Source: an uncultured Synechococcaceae cyanobacterium
GTDB lineage: Bacteria > Cyanobacteriota > Cyanobacteriia > PCC-6307 > Cyanobiaceae
Length of the DNA: 32,131 bases
Assembly: GCA_903934375.1 (NCBI GenBank)
Contig: CAIZNP010000101.1
Location: forward strand, 1-32,131
Direction: 5' to 3'
Under the pieces are notes generated by a model. The model was given only the letters and a program-made list of their open reading frames with translations. It ran no database searches and was not told where the DNA came from. This document shows positions 17,227-25,994 of this stretch, in pieces; the first letter of the stretch is position 1, and the number at the start of each line of letters is the position of its first letter. The position numbers and the translations under genes were made by a program.

Positions 17227-17284
17227 TGAACGGGTGGCGTGTCTGCTTAGCCTGACTGGCCACCGGCCAGGGTGCTCCGTTTCC

Positions 17285-18184
17285 ATGGGATCCGCCCCCC
17301 TACACAACCTGCTGGCGGCCCTCAACGGCGTGCTGCTGGGCAAGGAGCAACAGGTGAAGCTGGCGGTGAGCTGCCTGCTTGCCGGCGGCCACTTGCTGAT
17401 TGAAGATCTGCCCGGCGTAGGCAAGACCACCCTGGCGGAAGGTCTCGCCCGGGCCTTCGGTCTGGAGTTCAAGCGGGTCAGCTTCACCAGCGACCTGCTG
17501 CCGGCGGATCTCACCGGCATCAACGTGCTCGACCCCGCCACGGGCAGCTTCCGATTCCAGCCAGGCCCCCTGTTCAGCCAAGTGCTGTTGGCGGATGAGA
17601 TCAACCGCGCCAGCCCCCGCACCCAGAGCGCCCTGCTTGAAGCCATGGCCACCGGACGGGTGAGTGTGGACGGCACCACTCACGCCCTGCCACGACCGTT
17701 CATGGTGATCGCGACCCAGAACGGAGTGGACCAGGTGGGCACCGCTCCGCTACCCGAATCCCAGCTCGACCGCTTCCTGATGCGGATCAGCCTGGGCTTC
17801 CCGACCCGGGAAGCGGAACGCGCCCTGCTGGCCCGCGAGAGCCTGCCCCTGGAATCCATGGCCAGCACCAACACAGCCAGCGACCTGCTCGGCTGGCAGG
17901 GGCAGTGCCGGCAGCAGCACAGCAGTGATGCTCTGCTGGAGTACGTGCTCGACCTGATGGCCGCCAGCAGGGCTGAGGAGCGTGATGGCGCCCCCCTCTC
18001 GCCCCGTGCCTCCCAGGGGCTGCTGGCCGCAGCCAGGGCCTGGGCGCTGTTGGCACAGCGCGACTTTGTGACCCCGGCAGACATTCAGGCCGTGTTCACG
18101 GCCGTGGCTGAGCACCGCCTTGATCCCAGCGGCCATGGCGAACGCAGCGCAACCCTCCTGCACCAGGTGCATGCGATCCGTTGA
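17285..18184 (+). CDS. MoxR-family AAA+ ATPase
   Basis: This 299-residue AAA+ protein has Walker A in IEDLPGVGKTTLAEGLA (39-55), Walker B LLADEINRASPRTQSALLEA (101-120), sensor 1 VIATQN, the arginine-rich LPESQLDRFLMRI and a C-terminal lid domain. MoxR ATPases act as chaperones that activate partner proteins, often with VWA or DUF58 proteins. Here it heads an operon with DUF58 and a transglutaminase-like membrane protein, a recurring bacterial arrangement. The ATG at 17285 is chosen; upstream in-frame sequence overlaps the divergent aminotransferase and is not protein-like. Its stop overlaps the likely start of the DUF58 gene. Confidence 0.93.
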   Translation: MGSAPLHNLLAALNGVLLGKEQQVKLAVSCLLAGGHLLIEDLPGVGKTTLAEGLARAFGLEFKRVSFTSDLLPADLTGINVLDPATGSFRFQPGPLFSQVLLADEINRASPRTQSALLEAMATGRVSVDGTTHALPRPFMVIATQNGVDQVGTAPLPESQLDRFLMRISLGFPTREAERALLARESLPLESMASTNTASDLLGWQGQCRQQHSSDALLEYVLDLMAASRAEERDGAPLSPRASQGLLAAARAWALLAQRDFVTPADIQAVFTAVAEHRLDPSGHGERSATLLHQVHAIR

Positions 18185-19100
18185 CGTGACCCGACTGGGT
18201 CCGCTGCAGGCTGGCCCTGAGCTGCGCCTCGGCCTGCGCAACCTTTACATCGTTCCCACCCGCTTCGGCGCCCTGTGGATGGCGGGAGCGGCCCTGCTGC
18301 AGATGGTGGGCATTCAGACGCAACGCAATGGTCCGCTGCTGCTGAGCTTCGTGATGCTGGCGCTGATGCTGCTGGCGCTGCACCTCACCCAATTCAATCT
18401 GCAGGGGCTGGAACTGCGAAGCACGGAACCGAGGCCCGGCTTTGCCGATGAACACCTGCGCTACCCGCTGCAACTGCACAGCAACTGCCGCCGGGAAGCT
18501 ATCGACCTGCGGCTGGAGGGTGGTGAGCCTCTGCCGCCCCAACGCCTGGATCCCGGCAACACCCGCGTGGGGCTGAGCTGGCGGTGCAGCCGGCGCGGGC
18601 TGCAGCGGCCGGGCCCAGTGCTGATCCGCAGCACCGCACCCCTGGGTCTGTTCATCTGCTGGAGCCGCTGGCAACCCAGCAGCGAGCAGGCGGTGATTCC
18701 AGCGCGGCGGCAGGGACCCGTGGGCTCAATAGGCGCTGACCAGCCTTCGCGGACACTGGCCGACCAGCGGGCCAGCAGCCGCGAGAGCAGCGAGCACTGG
18801 CACGACCTGCGGCCCCACCGGCCCCAGGACAGCCAGGCCCGCCTGGCCTGGAAGGCGCTGGCCCAGGGGCGGGGGCGACTCAGCAAGGTGTTCCGCGAGG
18901 AGGAACGGGAAACAGTGGTGCTGACCCCAGCGCCCGGCATACCCCACGAGCAGGCCCTGCAGCACCTCAGCGCAGCGGTCTGGCAGCTCAGCCAGCGGGG
19001 CGAGCGCTACGGCCTGCGGCTGGCCGACACGCTGATCCCGCCGGGCCAGGGGCGCGAGCATCGCGACCGCTGCCTGCTGGCCCTGGCCCTCGCCAGCTGA
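18171..19100 (+). CDS. DUF58 domain protein
   Basis: This protein of about 309 residues has two closely spaced membrane segments near the N-terminus (FGALWMAGAALLQMVGIQ and LLLSFVMLALMLLALHL), followed by a soluble part. The DUF58 core appears near the C-terminal third as EHWHDLRPHRPQDSQARLAW, matching the family pattern of Arg-x-Tyr/Pro-rich-GD-x-x-x-x-(I/L)-x-WK. The usual GD is QD here. It is the expected partner of the preceding MoxR ATPase. The ATG at 18171 (14-base overlap with moxR) is used; GTG at 18186, just after the moxR stop, is the alternative and would give 304 residues. The transglutaminase gene starts 7 bases downstream. Confidence 0.85.
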   Translation: MRSVDVTRLGPLQAGPELRLGLRNLYIVPTRFGALWMAGAALLQMVGIQTQRNGPLLLSFVMLALMLLALHLTQFNLQGLELRSTEPRPGFADEHLRYPLQLHSNCRREAIDLRLEGGEPLPPQRLDPGNTRVGLSWRCSRRGLQRPGPVLIRSTAPLGLFICWSRWQPSSEQAVIPARRQGPVGSIGADQPSRTLADQRASSRESSEHWHDLRPHRPQDSQARLAWKALAQGRGRLSKVFREEERETVVLTPAPGIPHEQALQHLSAAVWQLSQRGERYGLRLADTLIPPGQGREHRDRCLLALALAS

Positions 19101-19107
19101 AACGGCC

Positions 19108-20952
19108 ATGGCACTGCCCTCCCGACGCTTGCAATGGCTGGCCCAGGCGGTGCTCATCGCCGGCTGCATCGGGCTTGATCCTGGCTGGCTGCTGGGGGGC
19201 TTCAGCCTGGCCCTCGTGCTCATGGCAGGCCTGAAGCTGCTGGAGGCCCGCGACCGCGCCGGCCGGCGGTTGGTGGCCCTGCTGCAGCTGGTGGGCTGCG
19301 GCCTGCTGGCGGCCCAGCAACCCGATCTGCTGCCCAGCCTGGTGCAGCTGCTGGCGGCGGTACTCAGCCTGGCGGGGCTACTGCAGCTGGAGAGCGGCCA
19401 GCGCCTGGCCTGGCGGGTGCTGCTGCGGCGCAGCGTTCAGGTGCTGGCGGCGGCGCTGCCGATGGCCCTGGTGCTGTTTCTGCTGGTGCCTCGCGTCAGC
19501 CCCCTGGGCTCCGGGCTCAACGGCCCTGGCGCCCGTGCCAGCACCGGCCTCAGCGACAGCCTCGATCCGGGTTCAATCGCCAGCCTGGCGAGCGATCAGG
19601 GCCCTGCGGCGCGGGTGGCCTTCAGCACCAACCGGCCGCCACCGCCACAGGAGCGGTACTGGCGGGTGCTCGTGCATCCCCTCTTCAACGGCAACACCTG
19701 GGAGCGGGATCCCCGCGCGGAGACCCGTCGTCCGCCAGAGCCGATGCCCGCGCCAGCCTCCCTGCAGGGCCGCGATCAGATCTGGCTGGTGGAACCGAGC
19801 CGCTTCACGGCGGTCCCCTGGGATGGCCAGGCCCTGCCGGTGGATCCAAGCCTGCGGCTGGGGGCGGATGGGGAGATACGGCTGCTGCGGCCAGCCCTGG
19901 AGCGGCGCAGCTACCGGCTTCTGGAGCAGCCCCAGCCCCTGGAGTGGCAGCGCATGCCGCCCAGCTGGGGCGATCTGGCCCTGCCTGCGGAATCAAATCC
20001 CCGCCTGCTGGCCCTGGGCCGCAGCTGGGCCACGCTTCCAGACATGGCCGCCCGGGTGATGGCGGCTCGTGCGTTCTTCGAATCAGAGAACTTCCGCTAC
20101 ACCACAACCCCCGGCACCCTGCCGGAGCACAACGGACTGGATGTGTTCCTTTTCGAGCGGCGCCTTGGCTTCTGCGGCCATTACGCCAGTGCCTTCAGTG
20201 CCCTGATGCGTGCGGCGGGTGTACCCAGCCGGGTGGTGAGCGGCTACCTGGGGGGGAGCTGGATCGAGCCGTTCAACGGCTCGAGCTACCTGGAACTACG
20301 CCAGCGCAATGCGCACGCCTGGAGCGAGGTCTGGCTGCCTGGCGTTGGCTGGCAGCGGGTGGATCCCACCCGCTGGGTGAGCGGCGCTGGCGCCGCCGAT
20401 GACCAGCGCACGGCCGGCCTGGATGCAGCCGGCTGGCCCCTCGCGCGCCAGTGGCGCTGGCTGCAGCGCCAGTGGTGGGGCCTCGACATGGGCTGGAGCC
20501 GCTGGTGGCTCGGCTTCGATCGCTCACGGCAGGAGGAACTGCTGCAATGGCTGTTGGGGGAACGCCGCTGGGCGCTGGGCTGGCTGCTGCTCGCCGGTGT
20601 GGCTGCCTGCCTGGGAGCGGCTCTGCTGCTGCTGCGCCTGCAGAAGCGCGAGCCGCGCGACCGGCTGGAGCGAGAGCTGCGTGCACTGCTTCAGGCGCTG
20701 GAGCGGCTGCAGATCACCGCCGTGCCCGGCGACACCCTGGAAGCCCTGACAGACCGGGCCGCCCGGGCCTTCCCGGCACTGTCCGAGCCGTTGGCGGAGC
20801 TCGCAGCGCTGCACAGCGAGCAGCGCTACGCCCCCGGCGGCTGGTCCGGGCAGCGTCGCCGGAGGGCTCGCCAGCGCTGGCAACTGGCCCTGAGACAGGT
20901 GAAGGGCCAGCGGATCAACGCTATAAGCCGAGGGTGTGGATCCAACCGATGA
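19108..20952 (+). CDS. TgpA-like membrane transglutaminase (DUF3488 + transglutaminase core)
   Basis: This 614-residue protein has four to five hydrophobic segments in the first 135 residues (DUF3488/TgpA_N), a large extracytoplasmic domain with a transglutaminase-like core, and a final membrane helix at about 490-512 (RWALGWLLLAGVAACLGAAL) with a cytosolic tail. The papain-like triad is visible: Cys in RLGFCGHYASAFSALMRAAG, His in RQRNAHAWSEVWLPG and Asp in GWQRVDPTRW. It is probably a periplasm-facing protease or peptide cross-linking enzyme regulated by the MoxR-DUF58 pair; this is an inference from operon context. The last bases overlap the next gene by 4 (ATGA). Confidence 0.92.
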   Translation: MALPSRRLQWLAQAVLIAGCIGLDPGWLLGGFSLALVLMAGLKLLEARDRAGRRLVALLQLVGCGLLAAQQPDLLPSLVQLLAAVLSLAGLLQLESGQRLAWRVLLRRSVQVLAAALPMALVLFLLVPRVSPLGSGLNGPGARASTGLSDSLDPGSIASLASDQGPAARVAFSTNRPPPPQERYWRVLVHPLFNGNTWERDPRAETRRPPEPMPAPASLQGRDQIWLVEPSRFTAVPWDGQALPVDPSLRLGADGEIRLLRPALERRSYRLLEQPQPLEWQRMPPSWGDLALPAESNPRLLALGRSWATLPDMAARVMAARAFFESENFRYTTTPGTLPEHNGLDVFLFERRLGFCGHYASAFSALMRAAGVPSRVVSGYLGGSWIEPFNGSSYLELRQRNAHAWSEVWLPGVGWQRVDPTRWVSGAGAADDQRTAGLDAAGWPLARQWRWLQRQWWGLDMGWSRWWLGFDRSRQEELLQWLLGERRWALGWLLLAGVAACLGAALLLLRLQKREPRDRLERELRALLQALERLQITAVPGDTLEALTDRAARAFPALSEPLAELAALHSEQRYAPGGWSGQRRRRARQRWQLALRQVKGQRINAISRGCGSNR

Positions 20953-21752
20953 GTCGCCGCCACTGGATCACCTTGATGGCCGCTGCGGCACTGGCCGTGA
21001 CGCCCGCGGCCAGTGCCGGCGATGAAGCTCTGATCCGATTGCTGGAGAAACGCAGCTGCGCGCGCTGCAACCTCGCCGATGCCGATCTTGTCCATGCCGA
21101 TCTCCGCGACGCCAACCTGAAGGGCGCCAAACTGCAACGTGCCAACCTCAGCCAGGCCCGCCTCGACGGCGCCCAGCTGACGGGCGCCGATCTGAGTTTC
21201 ACCAGCCTGCTGGGCGCCTCACTGCGAGGAGCCGATCTGCGTGGCGCCCGGCTGGAAGGCACGGATCTTCGACAGGCTGACATTAGCGGCGCCCAACTGG
21301 ATCCTGGCGCCCTCAGTCGCACCCACTGGCAGAAAGCCCTTGGCGTTTCCGCCAACCAGCTGAGCTATGCCGAACTGCACAATGCCGGCGTGGAAGCCTC
21401 CAAAGCAGGACGTCATCCAGAAGCCGAACACTGGTTCAGCGATGCCATCCGCCGGCAGCCGGACTCAGCGATCAGCTGGGTGGCCCGTGGCATCAGCCGC
21501 AATGAGCAGGGCAACCTGCAAATGGCCGCGGCCGATTTCACCTATGCCGCCAGCCTGTACCGGACACGCGGCGAAGACAGTGAAGCCATGATCCTCGACG
21601 GTGCCGCCAAACAGCTCACCACGCCAGCGAAAAAGCTCAAGGGGGGCAACGGTAGCGGTGGTCAGATGATTGAGGGCGCCGTCGCAGCACTGAGGTTGCT
21701 GGCACCACTGGCTCAGATCGCAGCCAAATCGTTCATTCCGATGGGCTTCTAA
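20949..21752 (+). CDS. Exported pentapeptide-repeat / TPR protein
   Basis: This 267-residue protein starts at the ATG at 20949, overlapping the transglutaminase stop by 4 bases. A signal peptide (LMAAAALAVTPAASAGDEAL) is followed by a Cys pair (RSCARCNL) and about fifteen A(D/N)Lxx pentapeptides (residues ~38-118, for example LADADLVHADLRDANLKGAK), which form a right-handed quadrilateral beta-helix. A TPR-like helical region follows (VEASKAGRHPEAEHWFSDAI; WVARGISRNEQGNLQMAAAD). A hydrophobic tail (VAALRLLAPLAQIAAKSFIP) may anchor or contact a partner. Many cyanobacterial pentapeptide proteins are lumenal or periplasmic. Function is unknown, but the coupling puts it with the MoxR-DUF58-TgpA system. 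Confidence 0.88.
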   Translation: MSRRHWITLMAAAALAVTPAASAGDEALIRLLEKRSCARCNLADADLVHADLRDANLKGAKLQRANLSQARLDGAQLTGADLSFTSLLGASLRGADLRGARLEGTDLRQADISGAQLDPGALSRTHWQKALGVSANQLSYAELHNAGVEASKAGRHPEAEHWFSDAIRRQPDSAISWVARGISRNEQGNLQMAAADFTYAASLYRTRGEDSEAMILDGAAKQLTTPAKKLKGGNGSGGQMIEGAVAALRLLAPLAQIAAKSFIPMGF

Positions 21753-21821
21753 GAGTCTCCAAACCCTCAGGATTCCATGCGGTAGCGAGGCTGACCAGAG
21801 CCGAGGCTTCAGATCGCAGCA

Positions 21822-24458
21822 TCAACCTCCCGTCAGCCTGCGGGCCTCCGGAGTGGACGGCTGGTAGCCATAACCGAAGCCACCACCCTGATTGTCATCA
21901 ATGATCCTGGGGGTGACCATGATCACAAGTTCCCGCTTGCGGCGATCGCCGGAGCTGGCACGGAAGAACTGACCAATAAGCGGAATATCACCCAGGATGG
22001 GCCATTTGGATACGGTCTGAACATCCGCATCGGAGATCACGCCGGTGAGCACCAGGGTCTGACCATCACGAACGCGAGCACTGCCGGTATCAAGACGACG
22101 AACCGCCAGGATGTCAATAGGTCCACATCCGCGGATATCTATCTCTTTTGTCTTGGCGGTGATCTGGGGCGACATGGTGAACGTCACGAAGCCATTGTCG
22201 TCAATCCGCGACACACGGGCACCGAAAGTAAGCCCGGCAATACCAAAATCCGGCTGACAGGCCAGACCGACATTCCCCTGAGTGCCCTGGCTGACCTCAT
22301 AACTGGTGATCACCTGCTCACCGACCGTGATGAACGCCTCATTGGCATTGGGACGACCAATGGAAGCGGCCCCGAAACCCGAACCCCCACCGCTGCCACC
22401 ACTACCTCCGCTACCGCCGCTACCGCCGCTACCACCAGCGGAGCCGAGCTGTGGAGAGACTTCAGCGCCCCTAGGAATCTCATCCTGATTTTCCGAAAGG
22501 ATCAATGTTGGGCTCGCAAGGATCTTGGCGCTTTTAGAAATGATCTGTGCGCGTAAGAAATCAACGAACTGACTAGCGGGTGCGCCAGCACTCCCGCCGA
22601 TTGGCGTGGTATTTGTAGAAGTCGTTGTTGTCGTTGTTCTATTGTTGGCAAATCCGCTACTAGAATTGCTAACTGCTGACGTGTCAATCTGGTTGCTATT
22701 AACGCCGGTGACTCGCTGAATCGCGTTTTCGAGACGACTGGATAGCTGATCCGTCAGCCTGGCATTATTAGCTTCAGAAGTCCCAGCCGCCGGCGTGAAG
22801 GTAAATGTGCGCGTCGAAGGATTGTAGGTTGAAATACCCGGGACTTCTTGACTGAGCACATTGTTAACGTCCCGAATCTGGCCATCACTGAGTCTTTGAA
22901 AGTCCTCAGATCTGAGGTTAACCGTTGTATCCCTACCGCTCTGATTGGAGAATGACGAATCCCCACCCGTGTTGGCCGTACTCACCGTGGTTGAGGTAAC
23001 AGAGCCAGTCGGAGCCGTACCCGCGGTAGCCTGATCCCTGCCGAACTGGGCCACCAGCGCACCAGATTCATTGAAAATAAAATTGTTGCCAAATCGGAAG
23101 GCAAAACTGTTATCAATTTCCGTGGCATTATCGAGCGTGATATCAAGGATCTTGACACTCAGCGCAACCTGCCGCTGGCGCAGATCGATCTGACGAAGAT
23201 AGTTTTCAGCCACTGAGATCAACTGCGAATCACCAACAAGCGTGATGGTCTGCAGCCGCGAATCGGTCGTGCCGGTCAGTCCTCTGAGCGGTCCGGTGGA
23301 GGCTCCGTAGGTTTCGGTACTGGTGATCTGCTGGGTGGTGGTCTGTTGGCTAGTGGACCCTCCAGCCACCTGCTGGGCCTGGGGCGTGCCCTGGGTGACC
23401 GAGTTAGTGATCACGTTCACCTTCGTGATCGAGGCACCGAGACTGGCCAAATACTCGGCCGCTGAGTTCGCTGAGGCCTGATTGAGCCGATAAACCTTCG
23501 AAACCTGGGTACCGAAGGACTTGCCCAGTACCGAGGGGCCGGCCAGGATCATGTTGCCCTCAATGCGACCCTGCAGTCCTGCCGCCAGCAAGATGGCGTT
23601 CAGCGCCCGCGAATAGGGCTCCCGCTGAAAGGCGATGGACACGGGCCGCACCTGAGTACCACCAGCGCCGGTTGTGGTGGATGCCCCGCCGGAACCGGCA
23701 GGGTTGTCATCCACAAAAACGAAGCCATAGCCGCCCATCTGAGCGAGAGCCATCAGGGCATCTCTAGCAGGAGCGTTGCGCAAGGTCATCGTCACCGGTG
23801 GACCGCTGACGTTGATGAAGCTGCGGTTACGCAGCACCATGCTGCCCACCGCCATATCCCCGAGCGGCGGTGCCATGGCCCGCGGCTGCAGGGGCGGGGC
23901 AAAGGCCGGCTGGGGCACGCTCCCCGGCTGACGCAGATCCAGGAGGGCTGTCTGCTGCGTCAGAGAAGCCGGCGCAGGGAAGCTGATCAGCAGATTGCGT
24001 CCATCCGCGCTGATCACAGGCCAGCCGATCGGCAGGCCCGGCACGGGAACCACCTCCAACTGATAGTCGCTGCCGCTGCCGCTCAAGCTCACCGACTGCA
24101 GGCCCGCCTCCGGCAGCGCAATGCGCTGAGGCCCCAGGCGCAGGCCCATGGGTGTTGCCGTGCGCAGGATGCCCTGCCACCCACCACCGGACTGGCCCTG
24201 CTGCAGCACCGGCGCTGGACCGGTTCCCTCCACCAGCAGATCGATCGCGCCCGCCGAGCGGCGCACCCGCAGCATGAGAGCACCGCCAGGTGTCACCGGC
24301 GGAGAGACAGGGATGGGCGTGGCAGACGACGCTGCGGCGGGGCCAGCTGCGGCGCCAGCGGCCGGGGTGCTGGATGACCAAGGAGCCGACCAGACCGGGC
24401 TTGCCGAGACAACCGCTGTCAGCAGAGGCAGGACCAACCGACGGGTGGACAGCAGCAC
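21822..24458 (-). CDS. pilQ: Type IV pilus secretin PilQ
   Basis: This 878-residue outer-membrane secretin is the exit channel for type IV pili, and for DNA in competence. A signal peptide (LVLPLLTAVVSASPVWSA) is followed by an Ala/Pro linker, an AMIN-like beta domain (about 60-165), N-domains (about 215-430: FINVSGPPVTMTLRNAPARD, then SKVYRLNQASANSAAEYL, VALSVKILDIT) and the C-terminal secretin core with WPILGDIPLIGQFFRA (819-834) and KRELVIMVTPRII. Residues about 455-630 form an unusual Thr/Ser/Asn-rich insertion of lower GC, and 673-694 a Gly-Gly-Ser linker. Two Cys in the core (734, 778) could pair. It is the last gene of pilMNOQ; no PilP is present. The start is GTG at 24458. Confidence 0.95.
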   Translation of the reverse strand: MLLSTRRLVLPLLTAVVSASPVWSAPWSSSTPAAGAAAGPAAASSATPIPVSPPVTPGGALMLRVRRSAGAIDLLVEGTGPAPVLQQGQSGGGWQGILRTATPMGLRLGPQRIALPEAGLQSVSLSGSGSDYQLEVVPVPGLPIGWPVISADGRNLLISFPAPASLTQQTALLDLRQPGSVPQPAFAPPLQPRAMAPPLGDMAVGSMVLRNRSFINVSGPPVTMTLRNAPARDALMALAQMGGYGFVFVDDNPAGSGGASTTTGAGGTQVRPVSIAFQREPYSRALNAILLAAGLQGRIEGNMILAGPSVLGKSFGTQVSKVYRLNQASANSAAEYLASLGASITKVNVITNSVTQGTPQAQQVAGGSTSQQTTTQQITSTETYGASTGPLRGLTGTTDSRLQTITLVGDSQLISVAENYLRQIDLRQRQVALSVKILDITLDNATEIDNSFAFRFGNNFIFNESGALVAQFGRDQATAGTAPTGSVTSTTVSTANTGGDSSFSNQSGRDTTVNLRSEDFQRLSDGQIRDVNNVLSQEVPGISTYNPSTRTFTFTPAAGTSEANNARLTDQLSSRLENAIQRVTGVNSNQIDTSAVSNSSSGFANNRTTTTTTSTNTTPIGGSAGAPASQFVDFLRAQIISKSAKILASPTLILSENQDEIPRGAEVSPQLGSAGGSGGSGGSGGSGGSGGGSGFGAASIGRPNANEAFITVGEQVITSYEVSQGTQGNVGLACQPDFGIAGLTFGARVSRIDDNGFVTFTMSPQITAKTKEIDIRGCGPIDILAVRRLDTGSARVRDGQTLVLTGVISDADVQTVSKWPILGDIPLIGQFFRASSGDRRKRELVIMVTPRIIDDNQGGGFGYGYQPSTPEARRLTGG
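22387..22442 (-). repeat. Short tandem repeat encoding a Gly-Gly-Ser linker in PilQ
   Basis: Nine-base units related to GGCGGTAGC (minus strand) are repeated about six times and encode consecutive Gly-Gly-Ser triplets (residues about 675-693). The copies differ at third positions. Slippage here would change linker length in steps of three residues without a frameshift. Confidence 0.85.
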
Positions 24459-24528
24459 ACGAGTGATGGAGCCTATGAGGTGGATGGTATCTGGGCTGCG
24501 CAGCCAGCACCAGTTGCAACAGCCCTGT

Positions 24529-25284
24529 TCAGGATTTGGCCGGCGCGGCTGGCGGCGATTGGCTGGGCGCCTCAGGCGCCGGGGAGGGGGCGGCAGCTGA
24601 GGCCTTGGAGTAGACGCTGAGGGTGAGCTTGAGCGTGGTGAGGCCTGAAACAGCGGTCTTGCCTGCTTCCGTTGCCTGAGCCACCTCGGTCTTCAGGCTG
24701 AGATCGCTCTGCGCCACCAGCAGGCTGAGGCGCTCAAGACGGCGCAGAAAATCCTGCAGCTGAGGACCGCTGCCTTTGGCGGTGATCAGCACACTGGTTT
24801 TCTGGAGTCCTGGTGCCACCAGGGGATCCCCCGGTGCCGCTGCCGGCTGGGGTTGCTGCGGATTGGGCGTGGCAGAGGCAGCGGGAGGCTTCTGGCCTGC
24901 GGGCGGTGTGGTCACCGGGGCGGCCACCGGTTCATAGCTGTCCAGCTGCACACCGCTGCTGCGGGCCTCGCGGGAGAGCTGCGCCATGAACGTGCTGATG
25001 TCGCCGCTGCCGGCGATCAGCTGCAGGATCTGCTTCTCGCCCTGCTGGGCCTCCTCCAGAGCCTCCTGCTGCTGGGTGAGCTGCTGACGCAGCAGGGGGA
25101 GCCGGGCCTCCTGCTCCTTGAGATCAGCCAGTTCCTGCTGCTTGCTGGTGAGTTGCTGCACCGCCGGCACGAGCAGCAGTGCCGCGGCAGCGATGGCCAC
25201 AACACCGCCCAGGGCAACGGGAGTCCACAACAGGATCAGCTCCCGCGAAACCCTGGCTGGGGGAGCAGCCTGAAAGTTCGTCAT
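24529..25284 (-). CDS. pilO: Type IV pilus inner-membrane protein PilO
   Basis: The 251-residue protein has one N-terminal membrane helix (about 17-42, LILLWTPVALGGVVAIAAAA) and a coiled coil (about 45-85, rich in Leu, Gln and Glu: QQELADLKEQEARLPLLRQQ). A periplasmic PilO-like domain follows (about 90-225, with ISTFMAQLSREARSSGVQLD and LQDFLRRLERLSLLVAQSDL), split by a Pro/Ala/Gln linker, and the C-terminus is a disordered Pro/Ala/Ser tail. With PilN it forms the heterodimer that connects the PilM ring to the secretin. The ATG at 25284 overlaps the pilN stop by 4 bases. Confidence 0.9.
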   Translation of the reverse strand: MTNFQAAPPARVSRELILLWTPVALGGVVAIAAAALLLVPAVQQLTSKQQELADLKEQEARLPLLRQQLTQQQEALEEAQQGEKQILQLIAGSGDISTFMAQLSREARSSGVQLDSYEPVAAPVTTPPAGQKPPAASATPNPQQPQPAAAPGDPLVAPGLQKTSVLITAKGSGPQLQDFLRRLERLSLLVAQSDLSLKTEVAQATEAGKTAVSGLTTLKLTLSVYSKASAAAPSPAPEAPSQSPPAAPAKS

Positions 25285-25994
25285 GGCAGGACTCCAGTGC
25301 GGACAAGATCCTTGAGGCGGGCCAGCATGCCGTCAGCGCCGAGGCGCCGCAGCACGCTCAGCTGATCAGCCGGTTTCAGAGGCTTGAGCGTGGCAACAAG
25401 CTCCCAGCTCACCGGTGGGAGGATGTATGGCACGTTGGCGACGGTGCTGGCGTCCGAACGCAGCAGCTTGACCACCTTCACATCGGGCTTGAACAACGGC
25501 GCATAGGCCAGCAGCAGGCTGAGGGCGTTCACCCGCGCGAAGGCGCCTGGATCATCCGCCAATCCCTTCAGCGTGAGGGCGGTTCCGGTCACCGTGGCCT
25601 CGGTGATCTGGACCCCCTGCGGAGTGAGCTGCGCCAGCTGGGTGACCAGGGCCGATCCGGAGGACACGGCCACCAGTCCGCGCAGCAGAAGGTCGTTGCT
25701 CTTCTGCTGCCGATTGAGCTTGCCCTGGCCATCGCGCAATGCCGTCTCCATCTTGAGCAACTGGCCGGGAATGCCGCTCATGCCGTTGATCTCAGCCGAC
25801 ACCATCCGATCCCTGAAGGCGATGAACGCCAAGCTGAACAGCACCAGGGCCAGCAGGGCTGTGCCGAGGCTGGTGCCGATCAACAGCAGACGCCGGGCCG
25901 AGGCCAGCTGCGGGGCCTCCGCCGGCAGACCACGCTCAAGGCGCCGCTGGCGCAGCAGATCCTGCTGATCAACCAGGTGGGACACGGTGCTCAT
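25281..25994 (-). CDS. pilN: Type IV pilus assembly protein PilN
   Basis: This 237-residue protein has a cytosolic N-terminus (first about 50 residues, with DLLRQRRLERGLPAEAPQLA) expected to bind PilM, one membrane helix (LLLIGTSLGTALLALVLFSL), and a periplasmic part with a short coiled coil and the Fimbrial_assembly (PilN) fold (QLTPQGVQITEATVTGTALT and LKGLADDPGAFARVNAL). Cyanobacterial PilN proteins lack the short INLLPWR motif of Pseudomonas at the very N-terminus, and none is obvious here. It overlaps pilM and pilO by 4 bases on each side. Confidence 0.9.
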   Translation of the reverse strand: MSTVSHLVDQQDLLRQRRLERGLPAEAPQLASARRLLLIGTSLGTALLALVLFSLAFIAFRDRMVSAEINGMSGIPGQLLKMETALRDGQGKLNRQQKSNDLLLRGLVAVSSGSALVTQLAQLTPQGVQITEATVTGTALTLKGLADDPGAFARVNALSLLLAYAPLFKPDVKVVKLLRSDASTVANVPYILPPVSWELVATLKPLKPADQLSVLRRLGADGMLARLKDLVRTGVLP

